The notes: generated by a model not told the origin, from the letters alone. A stretch of DNA of 14,769 bases from Marinagarivorans sp. UBA5868 (GCA_002432095.1 DJFQ01000190.1:33925-48693); one strand, 5' to 3'; positions 5,754 to 12,979 are shown, counted from the stretch's first letter. Translations and numbers: made by a program.

Positions 5754-8432
5754 TTATTTACGGAAGCGGAATGCGTCAGACATGACGATCGCTTTCAAAA
5801 CATCGCGCGGACTCTTTGACGCAGCATAGGCCGCTTCGAGTTCGTCTTTAACACAAGCAAACTCGGCCGCTTGCGCGCTGCTGATTCCGTAGAAACCATC
5901 TTCAACAGGGTCCAAAAAGGCTTGATCCAAGGTATACCCGAGGGCAAAACGCGTGGATTTCTCGATCAAACACGCACCGATCCCCGGCAGATCGTTAGCC
6001 ACAATCACTCGACCCAAATCTTTTGCCCCTTTGAATGGCAAACCATCACCAGCAGCTTTGGCTGCATCGGCCCTGGCGCCCGACAAGGTACCAACCACGT
6101 CATATGCGTAGAGATACGCCCCTTCGTTAACATGATCGATAGGAATGTTGCTGTCGCCTTGCGGCACCGCTACGCCGTTGACGGAAAGCAAACCATCCTG
6201 CACTACATCCCCGTTAACACGTGGACGCAGACGGCCTACGTTATCAAAGTCATCCATACCAAACAGCGGATTGATGATGGCGTTATGGCAGGAGGCACAA
6301 GACGAGCCTGGAATATTCGTCTGGATATCGTAGTACTCGGTGGTCGTGATGTCGCCCGCTTCGACGCGCTGCTGAACCAATTTAGCGGCCGCTTCGCGCT
6401 CTTCAGAATCCTCCAGATTGACCGGCAGCGGAATGGACTGGCAAAGCACATCCTGACGGAAATGCGCCGAACGCTGAATGGGCGACGTGTAATCCATATG
6501 AGCGTTGTAAGCCATATAAGCACCGGAAGCGATTACTCCACCTCGCAGAGCGCTAGAGGTGTCCACCATACGGAATTCACCATGCGAGCTTCCGCCACCG
6601 GGCAAACCATAAAAGGCCGACAAGGTGCTATCTAGGAAAGTGAAGTTACCTTCGTACATGCTGGGGAAGTTGCCGTTGTAGAAAACATGCTTATAGATCT
6701 CCCGGATCTCCTGCATCATCGACTCGCGCACTTCCATGGTGAATTCTGGATCGTTGCGGGTTTTGTCAATAAGACCATCGGTACGGAACCACTTACCTGC
6801 CAAACGCTCAACCTGAGCGCGACCCAATGGTGAGTCGATCAAGGCTTCTACGTGACCTTCACGGCTTGCTTCATCTACAAGCTCGCCAGCAACCGCGGCG
6901 TCCAACAAGCTTTTCGAGGGACCAGAACCTGTCAATGCAAACGACAACGCCGACGCGTATTCGTAAGGGTCCAACACGTAGGCGTTCTGATCGGCCGCCA
7001 TTAACTTGGCAACGTCATCTTGTACCGGCTCTGAGATACCGAGAGCACCGTACGAAAGTACAGAGACAGACATCGGCTTCGGATCATTATGTCCACCGGT
7101 AGCGCCCACATTGTGGAAGAGATACAAAGGCTCACTCGGTCTCTCATCAATAGTGAAATAGTAAGTGCGATAGCTGGAGTGGTTAACCGTTATATCCTGC
7201 AGCTTGCGTCCCTGTCCGCCGCTATAACCAATTCCTATCGAAAGAACGGGCCAGCGATCCATTGCATCTTGCTCACCTTTGAGTGTGATGGCGATTAGAT
7301 CATTACCGGTCCATTGATATGGCCGCTCTGAGTTTCCGATCATAATGCTGTTGTAAGGCTGCATCGAAAACTCTCGAACTGTATTAGGTGTACCCGCAAA
7401 ATCATACTGGGTGCCCGGAGCAACCACCGGATTCTCCAGAAGTTCGGAAACTTTGGTACCCAACTCGGAGCGATAGAGGAAGTTCGGCGACATCAAAACA
7501 GTGCGCAAAGCCCACTTCAAACCGTCTTCTACACTGCCAGCTTCGGTAAAAATAGTCGTGATTTCAGCTTGCTCGACGTCAGTCAGTGCACGGCGATACG
7601 CCACATAGGCAAACTCTGTAATGAAATCTGTAGAGCATTGAATCGCATCGTCACAAGAAAATGGCAATGCTCCTGGCGTGGAGATGGCCCAATCCGCAAT
7701 CTCGGTGGCATTGTCATAGTAAGTGTTCAGGCGACTCTCGTTGAGCGACTCCTGTGCGTGGTTAGGCAGTCTGGCAACCTCAAAGTCCAAGCCGACTTTT
7801 GCCGGGGCAGAATAGTCCACCGGCAATGGTGCACTGAAAAGTTTGCTCACTGAGTTGTGGTACTCGTAGGACGTCAGAACGTGCAGCACGCGCTTGCCGT
7901 AGTGAATCGCATTGGGGTTGGTACAGGAGAGCGCCACAGCGCCAGGACCTTCTTTACCATCTTTGAGTGACCAGATATAGGCAGCCGCATCTTGACTACA
8001 TTGGGCGTCACAATTGGCCAAAGGACCCATAGACGTCTGGATAAACTTGGCCAACTCAGCGATGGCACCGCCGTTATAGGCGGGATAGTTCGGCGGGGAA
8101 CCCAAATTGTCAGGATCTATAGTGGCGATACCGTTATCACCAGTATTCCCGCCAGCACCGAAATATCCATCATTGTTGTCGTCTTTATGACAGGCAGAGC
8201 ATTTGGAGGCAAACGTGGCTTTGCCACGGGTCGCATCACCCATAAAGCCGGAACTGCCCGATGAGCTAGAACTGGAACTTGAGGACGAACTGCTCGTGGA
8301 CGAGCTGTTGCTGGATGAGCTGCTTGATGATGAGCTGCTGCTCGACGAGCTGCTGCCAGAGGACGTTGGCTCATCCCCACCGCAGGCCGCGAGCATGGCG
8401 CTCAGCATTCCCATTACTAGTATCTTACGCAT
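5754..8432 (-). CDS. Heme-binding DUF1592-series lipoprotein with poly-Ser linker
   Basis: An 892-residue envelope lipoprotein. The signal peptide ends in a lipobox LAAC (C17) followed by GGDEP, with no Asp at +2, so outer-membrane sorting is likely. A poly-Ser tether spans ~24-62. A small c-type cytochrome domain has C78-x2-C81-H82 and a possible Met ligand in TSMGP (M135). The planctomycete-cytochrome-associated series follows: DUF1587 near VLTSYEYHNSVSKLF (~184), DUF1595 near AYVAYRRALTDVEQ (~275-320), an insert of ~120 residues (~335-460) that looks like a beta-sandwich and may be a carbohydrate-binding module, DUF1592 (~490-615), DUF1588 with a second CxxCH, CASCH (C712-H716), and DUF1585 (~815-885). 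Such proteins occur with DUF1552 partners and are thought to be redox proteins; the substrate is unknown. The ATG at 8432 has a clear AGGAG about ten bases upstream. It is the first gene of the operon. Confidence 0.9.
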   Translation of the reverse strand: MRKILVMGMLSAMLAACGGDEPTSSGSSSSSSSSSSSSSSSNSSSTSSSSSSSSSSSSGSSGFMGDATRGKATFASKCSACHKDDNNDGYFGAGGNTGDNGIATIDPDNLGSPPNYPAYNGGAIAELAKFIQTSMGPLANCDAQCSQDAAAYIWSLKDGKEGPGAVALSCTNPNAIHYGKRVLHVLTSYEYHNSVSKLFSAPLPVDYSAPAKVGLDFEVARLPNHAQESLNESRLNTYYDNATEIADWAISTPGALPFSCDDAIQCSTDFITEFAYVAYRRALTDVEQAEITTIFTEAGSVEDGLKWALRTVLMSPNFLYRSELGTKVSELLENPVVAPGTQYDFAGTPNTVREFSMQPYNSIMIGNSERPYQWTGNDLIAITLKGEQDAMDRWPVLSIGIGYSGGQGRKLQDITVNHSSYRTYYFTIDERPSEPLYLFHNVGATGGHNDPKPMSVSVLSYGALGISEPVQDDVAKLMAADQNAYVLDPYEYASALSFALTGSGPSKSLLDAAVAGELVDEASREGHVEALIDSPLGRAQVERLAGKWFRTDGLIDKTRNDPEFTMEVRESMMQEIREIYKHVFYNGNFPSMYEGNFTFLDSTLSAFYGLPGGGSSHGEFRMVDTSSALRGGVIASGAYMAYNAHMDYTSPIQRSAHFRQDVLCQSIPLPVNLEDSEEREAAAKLVQQRVEAGDITTTEYYDIQTNIPGSSCASCHNAIINPLFGMDDFDNVGRLRPRVNGDVVQDGLLSVNGVAVPQGDSNIPIDHVNEGAYLYAYDVVGTLSGARADAAKAAGDGLPFKGAKDLGRVIVANDLPGIGACLIEKSTRFALGYTLDQAFLDPVEDGFYGISSAQAAEFACVKDELEAAYAASKSPRDVLKAIVMSDAFRFRK

Positions 8433-8885
8433 TATCGTTGTAGCTCCTCATGTGACACCTGCCACCGACATCTTATAACCATGCATATAACAATGTGGAT
8501 GACCGCTATTGGAAGATTCCACTAAGGATTCTAAGGAAATCCCCTAGTTTTGACCGTGACAGGGTTCGCAGCACAACCGACTTATAGTCATTTTTTACCC
8601 TAACAGAGAAGCATTCTCAGTGGCGCGCTAAGATCTCTACGTTAATTTACGTACCCCTCGAAGGAAGGCTATGCATATCAGAATTGACCAACAATTTTTT
8701 ACACATATTTACTTTCATTTTTGGATAAGGCGCATCTGCTTGTTGTGCCCTGGCGAACAGACCTAACGCTGCTTTCACAATAATTTAACTTTAACGGAGC
8801 ATTTTGATCATCAGCAGGGCAACGCCATAACAAGATTCCACTCTCAATAGGGTGCATCGCTACCAACACTAAAGGAGAAAATCAT
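8433..8885. other. Long intergenic region between divergent genes (DUF1592 lipoprotein and PMP3)
   Basis: 453 bp with divergent starts at both ends. It must hold the promoters of both genes, but I found no -35/-10 pair that I would call. The nearest -10-like boxes on the minus strand are TATAAG sequences without a fitting -35. Seen in it: two exact copies of AAGATTCCACT (8513-8523 and 8832-8842), two ATGCATAT octamers (8481-8488, 8671-8678), and a 31-codon open frame at 8671-8766 with AAGG six bases ahead of its ATG (listed separately). Confidence 0.6.
8671..8766 (+). CDS. Possible 31-residue small protein or leader ORF
   Basis: ATG at 8671 to TAA at 8764-8766, preceded by AAGGAAGG (8661-8668). 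The product is short, aromatic and His/Cys-containing (phrases FFTHIYFHFWIRR and CLLCPG) and lacks an obvious signal peptide or family. The only support is the good Shine-Dalgarno sequence and the position ~120 bp upstream of the PMP3 gene on the same strand. It could be a leader peptide, a small membrane protein or chance. Confidence 0.2.
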   Translation: MHIRIDQQFFTHIYFHFWIRRICLLCPGEQT

Positions 8886-9059
8886 ATGCCATTAACAGCT
8901 ACAGACCCAATTAAGGTTATTTTTGCCATCATTCTGCCTCCGCTAGGGGTATTTATGGAGGTTGGTCTTAAAGGACATTTCTGGCTGAACATATTGCTCA
9001 CCCTTTTAGGTTTTATACCTGGGATTATCCACGCCCTGTATGTGATCCTTAAGCACTGA
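8886..9059 (+). CDS. PMP3/YqaE family small membrane protein
   Basis: A 57-residue inner-membrane proteolipid of the PMP3 / YqaE (UPF0057) family, linked in plants and yeast to salt and cold tolerance and membrane potential. Bacterial members are often stress-induced. The protein is two membrane helices (~9-27 and ~33-54) and carries the family phrases IILPPLGVF, EVGL, FWLNILLTLLGFIPGIIHALY and a Lys-rich end. Only a short polar N-terminus precedes helix 1, so the length is normal for the family. The start is clear: AAGGAG at 8872-8877 lies eight bases before the ATG at 8886. It appears monocistronic, on the opposite strand to both flanking lipoprotein genes, with a hairpin after its stop. 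Family assignment is very secure; the physiological role here is inference. Confidence 0.93.
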   Translation: MPLTATDPIKVIFAIILPPLGVFMEVGLKGHFWLNILLTLLGFIPGIIHALYVILKH

Positions 9060-9073
9060 TCACACGCTAAGCA

Positions 9074-9114
9074 TTGGGAGCACAGGAAGGTGCTCCAAGA
9101 ATTTCCATTCTTTT
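9074..9114 (+). terminator. Candidate terminator after the PMP3 gene
   Basis: Inverted repeat TTGG(G)AGCAC at 9074-9083 pairs with GTGCTCCAA at 9090-9098, with one bulged G and a 6-nt loop. It is followed by a T-rich but interrupted tail (9099-9114). It lies 15 bp beyond the TGA. The broken T-tract makes it a weak or factor-assisted terminator. Confidence 0.45.
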
Positions 9115-9166
9115 GCAATCGCCAATGCAAGACATTTATGTTTTGCGATACCTACTCGCCATTGTT

Positions 9167-9184
9167 GCGGTTGAAATCAACCGC
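9167..9184. repeat. Short inverted repeat between convergent PMP3 and CotH genes
   Basis: GCGGTTG (9167-9173) pairs with CAACCGC (9178-9184) across an AAAT loop, and the plus strand continues TATTAATTAATT. It lies between the ends of two convergent genes, where a terminator is expected. Without a real T-tract on either strand, its role as a terminator is only possible. Confidence 0.35.
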
Positions 9185-9224
9185 TATTAATTAATTCTCC
9201 ACCAAACTTAACTCTTTCTATCTA

Positions 9225-11579
9225 TCACTCCGCCACAAAAACCGGCGTAAGACTCATAGCCTCCGCCAGAGACAGGGTTAGCGTGCTCTCCGTTGCCGAG
9301 CTGGCCCCGCTCCACCGCTCGAACCGGTAGCCTGCTTTGGGGATCGCCGTTATGGTGATAGGCACCTCTGCAAAATAACGTCCGGCCCAATTTTCCGTCG
9401 TCACCGGTATCGAATTCACTCGGACGCTTCCCGCTGTGGTGTCGAGCGCTTCGATGGACAAAGTGAGCGGAGCGGATAAGGCAAATTGGCTGGTGAGGTG
9501 CTGCCACACGTAGGTTGGCCGGCTGGTGGCATAGGTGATCAGATTATTGACATCAGCATCCCAATCCCAATTACTGCGCGGCCCCACCCAGCGAGCCTCC
9601 TGAAGCGGAATTTCCGTGCGGACCTCATCCGCCAACCGCTCGACAATGGCTGAAACATTTTCGGCGAGGAATCGGGAATTCAGTTGATCTGCAAAGTAGT
9701 TAATGAACTTGGTTTGGAACTCGGGGTTTTGCAACAAGCGTCTTAACAACAATGTTGACCACGGCGGGTTAGCGCCCTGGGTGGAATTTTCCGCCGTGGC
9801 ATACGCCAACGAATTTTTGCTGACGTTTCGCTCATATAAACCAAAGCCGAAATCTGTATCGTACAAAATCCATCGCCATTTGGTTTCTGGAGACTTCCAG
9901 AACTTGATGTTGCCTTGCGGCCAATCATCATTGGCAATATAAATCTGCAACACCTGATAAGCGATAAAATTATCGACATCCACCTGCTGCGCAACAGTGG
10001 AATAGAAGTCCGGCGCGGTAGGATCGGCCGTGGAGACGTATTCAATCAATGCCAGATAGTCTTCGTTGGAACCTTCCACCACCTCGGCATTTGCCTCCAA
10101 TATTGTCACTTCGCTTTTCTTAACATCGTGTTTAGAGCTCAAAAAGTCTTCATTAATTTTTTCGCGAAGATTGTACAAACCCCAATACTCTCCGTTCAAA
10201 TAGGTCGCCACCGCCCTCCCCGCCTGATAGTCCAAACCACTCCCCGCCATCAACGACGTGAACGCGCGATCCCGGAACATTGTTCTCAACCAATCATTCC
10301 CAGATGCTCGCAGCACCAAATGCTCAAATTTCTCGTATTCAAGCTCCGTAAAAAATGGGTATTCGAATTTATCGACGCCATAGCGACCGCGCGCGTAAAA
10401 TGCCAGTGCTTTTTGCGCGAATGACCGCGTATAACCACCAAAAATCTTCACGCCAGTATTAAATTCGATTCCCAGGGTGCCATCAGCCTCGTAAAAGCCA
10501 AAATGGATATCCCGCTCCCAATCCTCCCAGAAGTTGGCACCATAGTTAGGTGCAGCACGTTCATAGTCGGTGCCCAACGCATATATTCCGTATTCCATAT
10601 CGAAGAAATCCAAAGGATCCACCTCTAAAGTAACGACCGGGATGTCGTGCTGCGCATTCATTAAAAACGTGCGTGATTGAGTGACAGAAGGGATAAAGCC
10701 ATCGGCAAAAATTCGCGCGCGAACTGCCGTGTTCTGTGCAAGAGGGATGGCACCCTGGTAGCGAGGAGATGCTCGAGTGGGAACAGCGCCATCAGTCGTG
10801 TAGTGAATGAACTGAGAATCCCCTGCTCCGGTCAGCATTACCATGGCAGCGTCGGTTACGCCGCCCTCGTCCGAAAATTCCACTACCTCATTTACGACTC
10901 CAGCGTACTCCTGATCGCCGTTGACCGCGCCGGGAGTGGGTTGATCAAAATAAACTGTCGCTTTACTAGCCTTGGAGAGTCCTATAGACGTACCGGTTCG
11001 TAAATCATTAATTGTTAAGGAATGCTTTTGCTCACCATTGTTATCAAATAAATAAAGTGTTTCTCCGGAGGCGGAAATTTTGAAGTTGACATGTAACGGC
11101 TGACCCGTGATTGCGCGATCTTTGTCGGACGCCCAAACGATTACATATCCGCCGGGCGCCACTGACAATTCTGGAAAGCTCCATTTTTTTGGCTCCATTG
11201 GATCATCCGAAATGCTCCAGCCGACAAGCTGCACGGGTGAATTACTATTGTTGTGCAATTCAAACCAGTCTTCACTATCACCGTCCTCATCCTCAAATTC
11301 TGCATTTGATGAGACAGCCTCATTAATAATCAAGCCAGTACAGGACATACAAACCAAACCTGATGAGCTGGAGCTGCTGCTAGAGGAGCTACTTGTGGAA
11401 CTGCTTGAGGAACTGCTTGAAGAGTTGCCCGACGAGCTACTGGATGAACTGCTTTCACCAGAGCTGGCGCCATCGGCACCACCACAAGCGGATAGAAATA
11501 AAATCGTTAGGAAAAGCGCGGGAGTGGTAATTTTTTCCAACGAAAGTCGTATCGCATTCATCATCAGGTATTCACTCAT
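9225..11579 (-). CDS. Poly-Ser lipoprotein with lamin-tail, chitobiase-C-like, CotH kinase and InlB-like domains
   Basis: A 784-residue predicted surface lipoprotein. The signal peptide ends in LSAC (C32) followed by GGADG, then a poly-Ser tether (~39-74). A lamin-tail domain follows (LIINEAVSSN to IVWASDKD, ~84-155), then a chitobiase/hexosaminidase C-terminal-type beta domain (IHYTTDGAVPT, ~245-307). The CotH protein-kinase-like domain (~313-700) has the family's YWGLYNLREKINEDF (~466-480) and ILYDTDFGFG (~572-581), where the Asp residues fit the CotH catalytic pattern. An InlB/bacterial-repeat type C-terminus holds ITAIPKAGYRFERWSG. Known CotH proteins phosphorylate spore-coat proteins or lie near secreted enzymes; the target here is unknown. 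Start: ATG at 11579 has no clear ribosome site, while two further ATGs at 11564 and 11561 give a shorter, more usual signal peptide. A perfect dyad lies just upstream. Confidence 0.9.
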   Translation of the reverse strand: MSEYLMMNAIRLSLEKITTPALFLTILFLSACGGADGASSGESSSSSSSSGNSSSSSSSSSTSSSSSSSSSSSGLVCMSCTGLIINEAVSSNAEFEDEDGDSEDWFELHNNSNSPVQLVGWSISDDPMEPKKWSFPELSVAPGGYVIVWASDKDRAITGQPLHVNFKISASGETLYLFDNNGEQKHSLTINDLRTGTSIGLSKASKATVYFDQPTPGAVNGDQEYAGVVNEVVEFSDEGGVTDAAMVMLTGAGDSQFIHYTTDGAVPTRASPRYQGAIPLAQNTAVRARIFADGFIPSVTQSRTFLMNAQHDIPVVTLEVDPLDFFDMEYGIYALGTDYERAAPNYGANFWEDWERDIHFGFYEADGTLGIEFNTGVKIFGGYTRSFAQKALAFYARGRYGVDKFEYPFFTELEYEKFEHLVLRASGNDWLRTMFRDRAFTSLMAGSGLDYQAGRAVATYLNGEYWGLYNLREKINEDFLSSKHDVKKSEVTILEANAEVVEGSNEDYLALIEYVSTADPTAPDFYSTVAQQVDVDNFIAYQVLQIYIANDDWPQGNIKFWKSPETKWRWILYDTDFGFGLYERNVSKNSLAYATAENSTQGANPPWSTLLLRRLLQNPEFQTKFINYFADQLNSRFLAENVSAIVERLADEVRTEIPLQEARWVGPRSNWDWDADVNNLITYATSRPTYVWQHLTSQFALSAPLTLSIEALDTTAGSVRVNSIPVTTENWAGRYFAEVPITITAIPKAGYRFERWSGASSATESTLTLSLAEAMSLTPVFVAE

Positions 11580-11584
11580 AAGGC

Positions 11585-11605
11585 ATCAATCATGTGATGA
11601 TTGAT
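11585..11605. promoter_or_regulatory. Perfect 21-bp dyad in front of the CotH lipoprotein gene
   Basis: ATCAATCAT (11585-11593), a GTG spacer and ATGATTGAT (11597-11605) form a perfect 9-bp inverted repeat. It ends five bases from the first possible start codon of the CotH gene and ~20 bases from the second. It is either an operator for a dimeric regulator or a hairpin in the 5' leader. Its place at the start of a gene argues against a terminator. Confidence 0.6.
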
Positions 11606-11750
11606 ACTACCCCAGTTTCAAAACCGGTCGTAGGGCTGTGGAGAAAACAAATGACGGTTTTGTGACGGTGGTGCACATCCCAAATTAGAGTTCTGTTACA
11701 TGCAACAACGAATGATCGGATTTTGATCAGCCGCATTCAATTAAAAAAAT

Positions 11751-11778
11751 TTGCACAATTTTGATATGGTGTTATAGT
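11751..11778 (+). promoter_or_regulatory. Sigma70-type promoter for the four-helix membrane protein gene
   Basis: TTGCAC (11751-11756, -35) and TATAGT (11773-11778, -10) are separated by 16 bp inside a very A/T-rich stretch. Transcription would start near 11785, giving a ~100-nt leader before the ATG at 11886. It is the best promoter match I found by eye in the window. Confidence 0.6.
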
Positions 11779-11885
11779 TATGCATATCACAGCATCACTA
11801 ATATCGAAGAAGATATGCAGATGGCGGTATGGGACTTATCAAAAGCACGAATGGAACCGGGTGCAGGACCGAGTGGAGGAGCAAA

Positions 11886-12287
11886 ATGGAACTGAGTGGG
11901 CGTCGCGTATGGCTGTTACGATCCATGTACCTGATTCTTGTATTAGGCCAAGTGCTAACAATTTGGCCAGGGATTCTTTTCCCCATGCAAAGAGCAGCGG
12001 ATTCTCACGCAGTGGTGAGCGCTTTTCTCGGCGCCTTATCGCTCGTGGCAATTTTGGGGCTACGGTACCCCATCAAAATGCTGCCTATTTTGCTCTTTGA
12101 ATTGATATGGAAAGCTATTTGGGCCTTCGCATTTGCAATGCCTATGTGGCTGGGTAACGGCCTTGACGACTACGCTACTAGCGTTCTTTTTGGTGTGGGG
12201 CTCGGTCTGATCATTACACCAATAGCCATACCTTGGAAGTATGTGCTTGCGCAGTATTGGCGAGCCCCGGCGGACCCTTTTCGTTGA
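11886..12287 (+). CDS. Four-helix integral membrane protein, unknown function
   Basis: A 133-residue protein with four predicted membrane helices (~9-31, 42-60, 65-88, 96-117). It resembles an unnamed proteobacterial family; shared-looking phrases are RSMYLILV, LTIWPGILFP, GLRYPIKMLPILLFELIWKAIW, IPWKYVLAQYWRAPADPFR. The charge pattern (basic N-terminus and basic end after helix 4) suggests both ends in the cytoplasm. An in-frame ATG at 11829 exists, but the ATG at 11886 is chosen because GGAGG (11875-11879) lies six bases before it and the protein then begins with a short MELSGRR. A good promoter lies ~110 bp upstream. No enzymatic or transport motif is visible, so no function is assigned. 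Confidence 0.85.
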   Translation: MELSGRRVWLLRSMYLILVLGQVLTIWPGILFPMQRAADSHAVVSAFLGALSLVAILGLRYPIKMLPILLFELIWKAIWAFAFAMPMWLGNGLDDYATSVLFGVGLGLIITPIAIPWKYVLAQYWRAPADPFR

Positions 12288-12358
12288 AATGACAAGACTG
12301 TCTATCGAGCGTCAAGTTATTCAAACCGACTCAACATTTCTACACGTACTGATGCCTT

Positions 12359-12387
12359 AACACGCATTCAATTTTTAAACACGCATT
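12359..12387. repeat. 10-bp direct repeat upstream of the small lipoprotein gene
   Basis: AACACGCATT occurs at 12359-12368 and again at 12378-12387, about two helical turns apart (19 bp), in the A/T-rich leader ~50 bases before the small lipoprotein start. It could be a pair of regulator sites; this is not tested. Confidence 0.35.
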
Positions 12388-12434
12388 AAGCTTTTCAACA
12401 CTTTAATTTTTCACCCGCAAACAGGAGCAAACAA

Positions 12435-12668
12435 ATGAAATTAACCACTCAAATCATCGGATTATTATTAATAAGTGCAACGCTAAATGCATGTATGTTT
12501 CATGGCGGCGAACAAAAACATGTATCCACTCCCACACTGGGCCAAGAGCTATCCGACTTAAAAATAGCTTTTGACAGTGGCGCGCTTACGGACCAGGAAT
12601 ATCAAACGGCGAGAGAAAAAATTATACATTCCTGCATTGATGGGCACCCAGGTAACAAGTGCAAATAA
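12435..12668 (+). CDS. Small SHOCT-like lipoprotein
   Basis: A 77-residue predicted lipoprotein. The signal peptide MKLTTQIIGLLLISATLNAC has a lipobox LNAC with the lipidated Cys at residue 20. After a short polar linker, residues ~35-65 (LGQELSDLKIAFDSGALTDQEYQTAREKII) match the short two-helix SHOCT pattern: a leading helix, the turn GALTDQEY and a second helix. Two further Cys near the end (CIDGHPGNKCK) could form a disulfide in the periplasm. AGGAG at 12423-12427 is seven bases before the ATG. It follows the membrane protein gene by 147 bp, so it may have its own promoter. SHOCT segments are often oligomerisation or interaction modules; the partner is unknown. Confidence 0.85.
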   Translation: MKLTTQIIGLLLISATLNACMFHGGEQKHVSTPTLGQELSDLKIAFDSGALTDQEYQTAREKIIHSCIDGHPGNKCK

Positions 12669-12769
12669 ACGCTCGGAAGCAGTGTGACTGGCTCGAAATT
12701 ATCCGCTTCGCAGCTGCCCATACCCGAGCAGTACTTGAGGTACCGTATGGCAAAGCTGCCGCCCTTACC

Positions 12770-12979
12770 CTACTTGGCAGCACGATACTGCAACAGAAGC
12801 TGTATGATTTCATGATCACTTTTTGCTGCGGCGAGCGATTCATTGACAGAGGCTCGCTGCGGCAAATGGATATTGAATTTTGTTCTCAAAATCTCAACTA
12901 CCTGCTTATCCACCAGCGGATCAAATTCCCTACCGGCGAATATATAAATACGTTGAAGAATAAATTCCTTAGATGACAT
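12770..12979 (-). CDS. Small hypothetical protein (69 aa)
   Basis: A soluble, mixed helical protein of 69 residues with no signal peptide or membrane helix. Recognisable segments are EFILQRIYIFAGREFDPLVDKQVVEILRTKF, then IHLPQRASVNESLAAAKSDHEII and a basic end; I know no family name for it. Evidence for coding: GGAG eight bases before the ATG at 12979, placement 54 bp after the carboxylesterase stop on the same strand, and a protein-like residue pattern. A longer frame on the opposite strand (12659-12976) overlaps the small lipoprotein gene and lacks such support. Probably co-transcribed with the esterase gene. Confidence 0.55.
   Translation of the reverse strand: MSSKEFILQRIYIFAGREFDPLVDKQVVEILRTKFNIHLPQRASVNESLAAAKSDHEIIQLLLQYRAAK

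Noticed and set aside
5871..6635. 254-codon plus-strand frame inside the DUF1592 gene
   Set aside because: It lies wholly antisense to a strongly recognised coding region, with no ribosome site and no protein-family pattern.
8203..8478. Plus-strand frame rich in Glu, Leu and Asp opposite the poly-Ser linker of the DUF1592 protein
   Set aside because: It is the antisense of a Ser-codon run, lacks a ribosome site and has an artificial repeating composition. The same happens opposite the CotH linker at 11107-11604.
11780..11885. ATG at 11780 and ATG at 11829 as starts upstream of the four-helix membrane protein
   Set aside because: The 11780 frame is not the membrane protein frame and begins at the predicted transcription start. 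The ATG at 11829 adds a polar, non-family N-terminus, whereas 11886 has GGAGG at the right distance.
12659..12976. Plus-strand frame overlapping the end of the small lipoprotein gene
   Set aside because: It has no Shine-Dalgarno sequence, and the minus-strand frame at 12770-12979 has better initiation signals and context.
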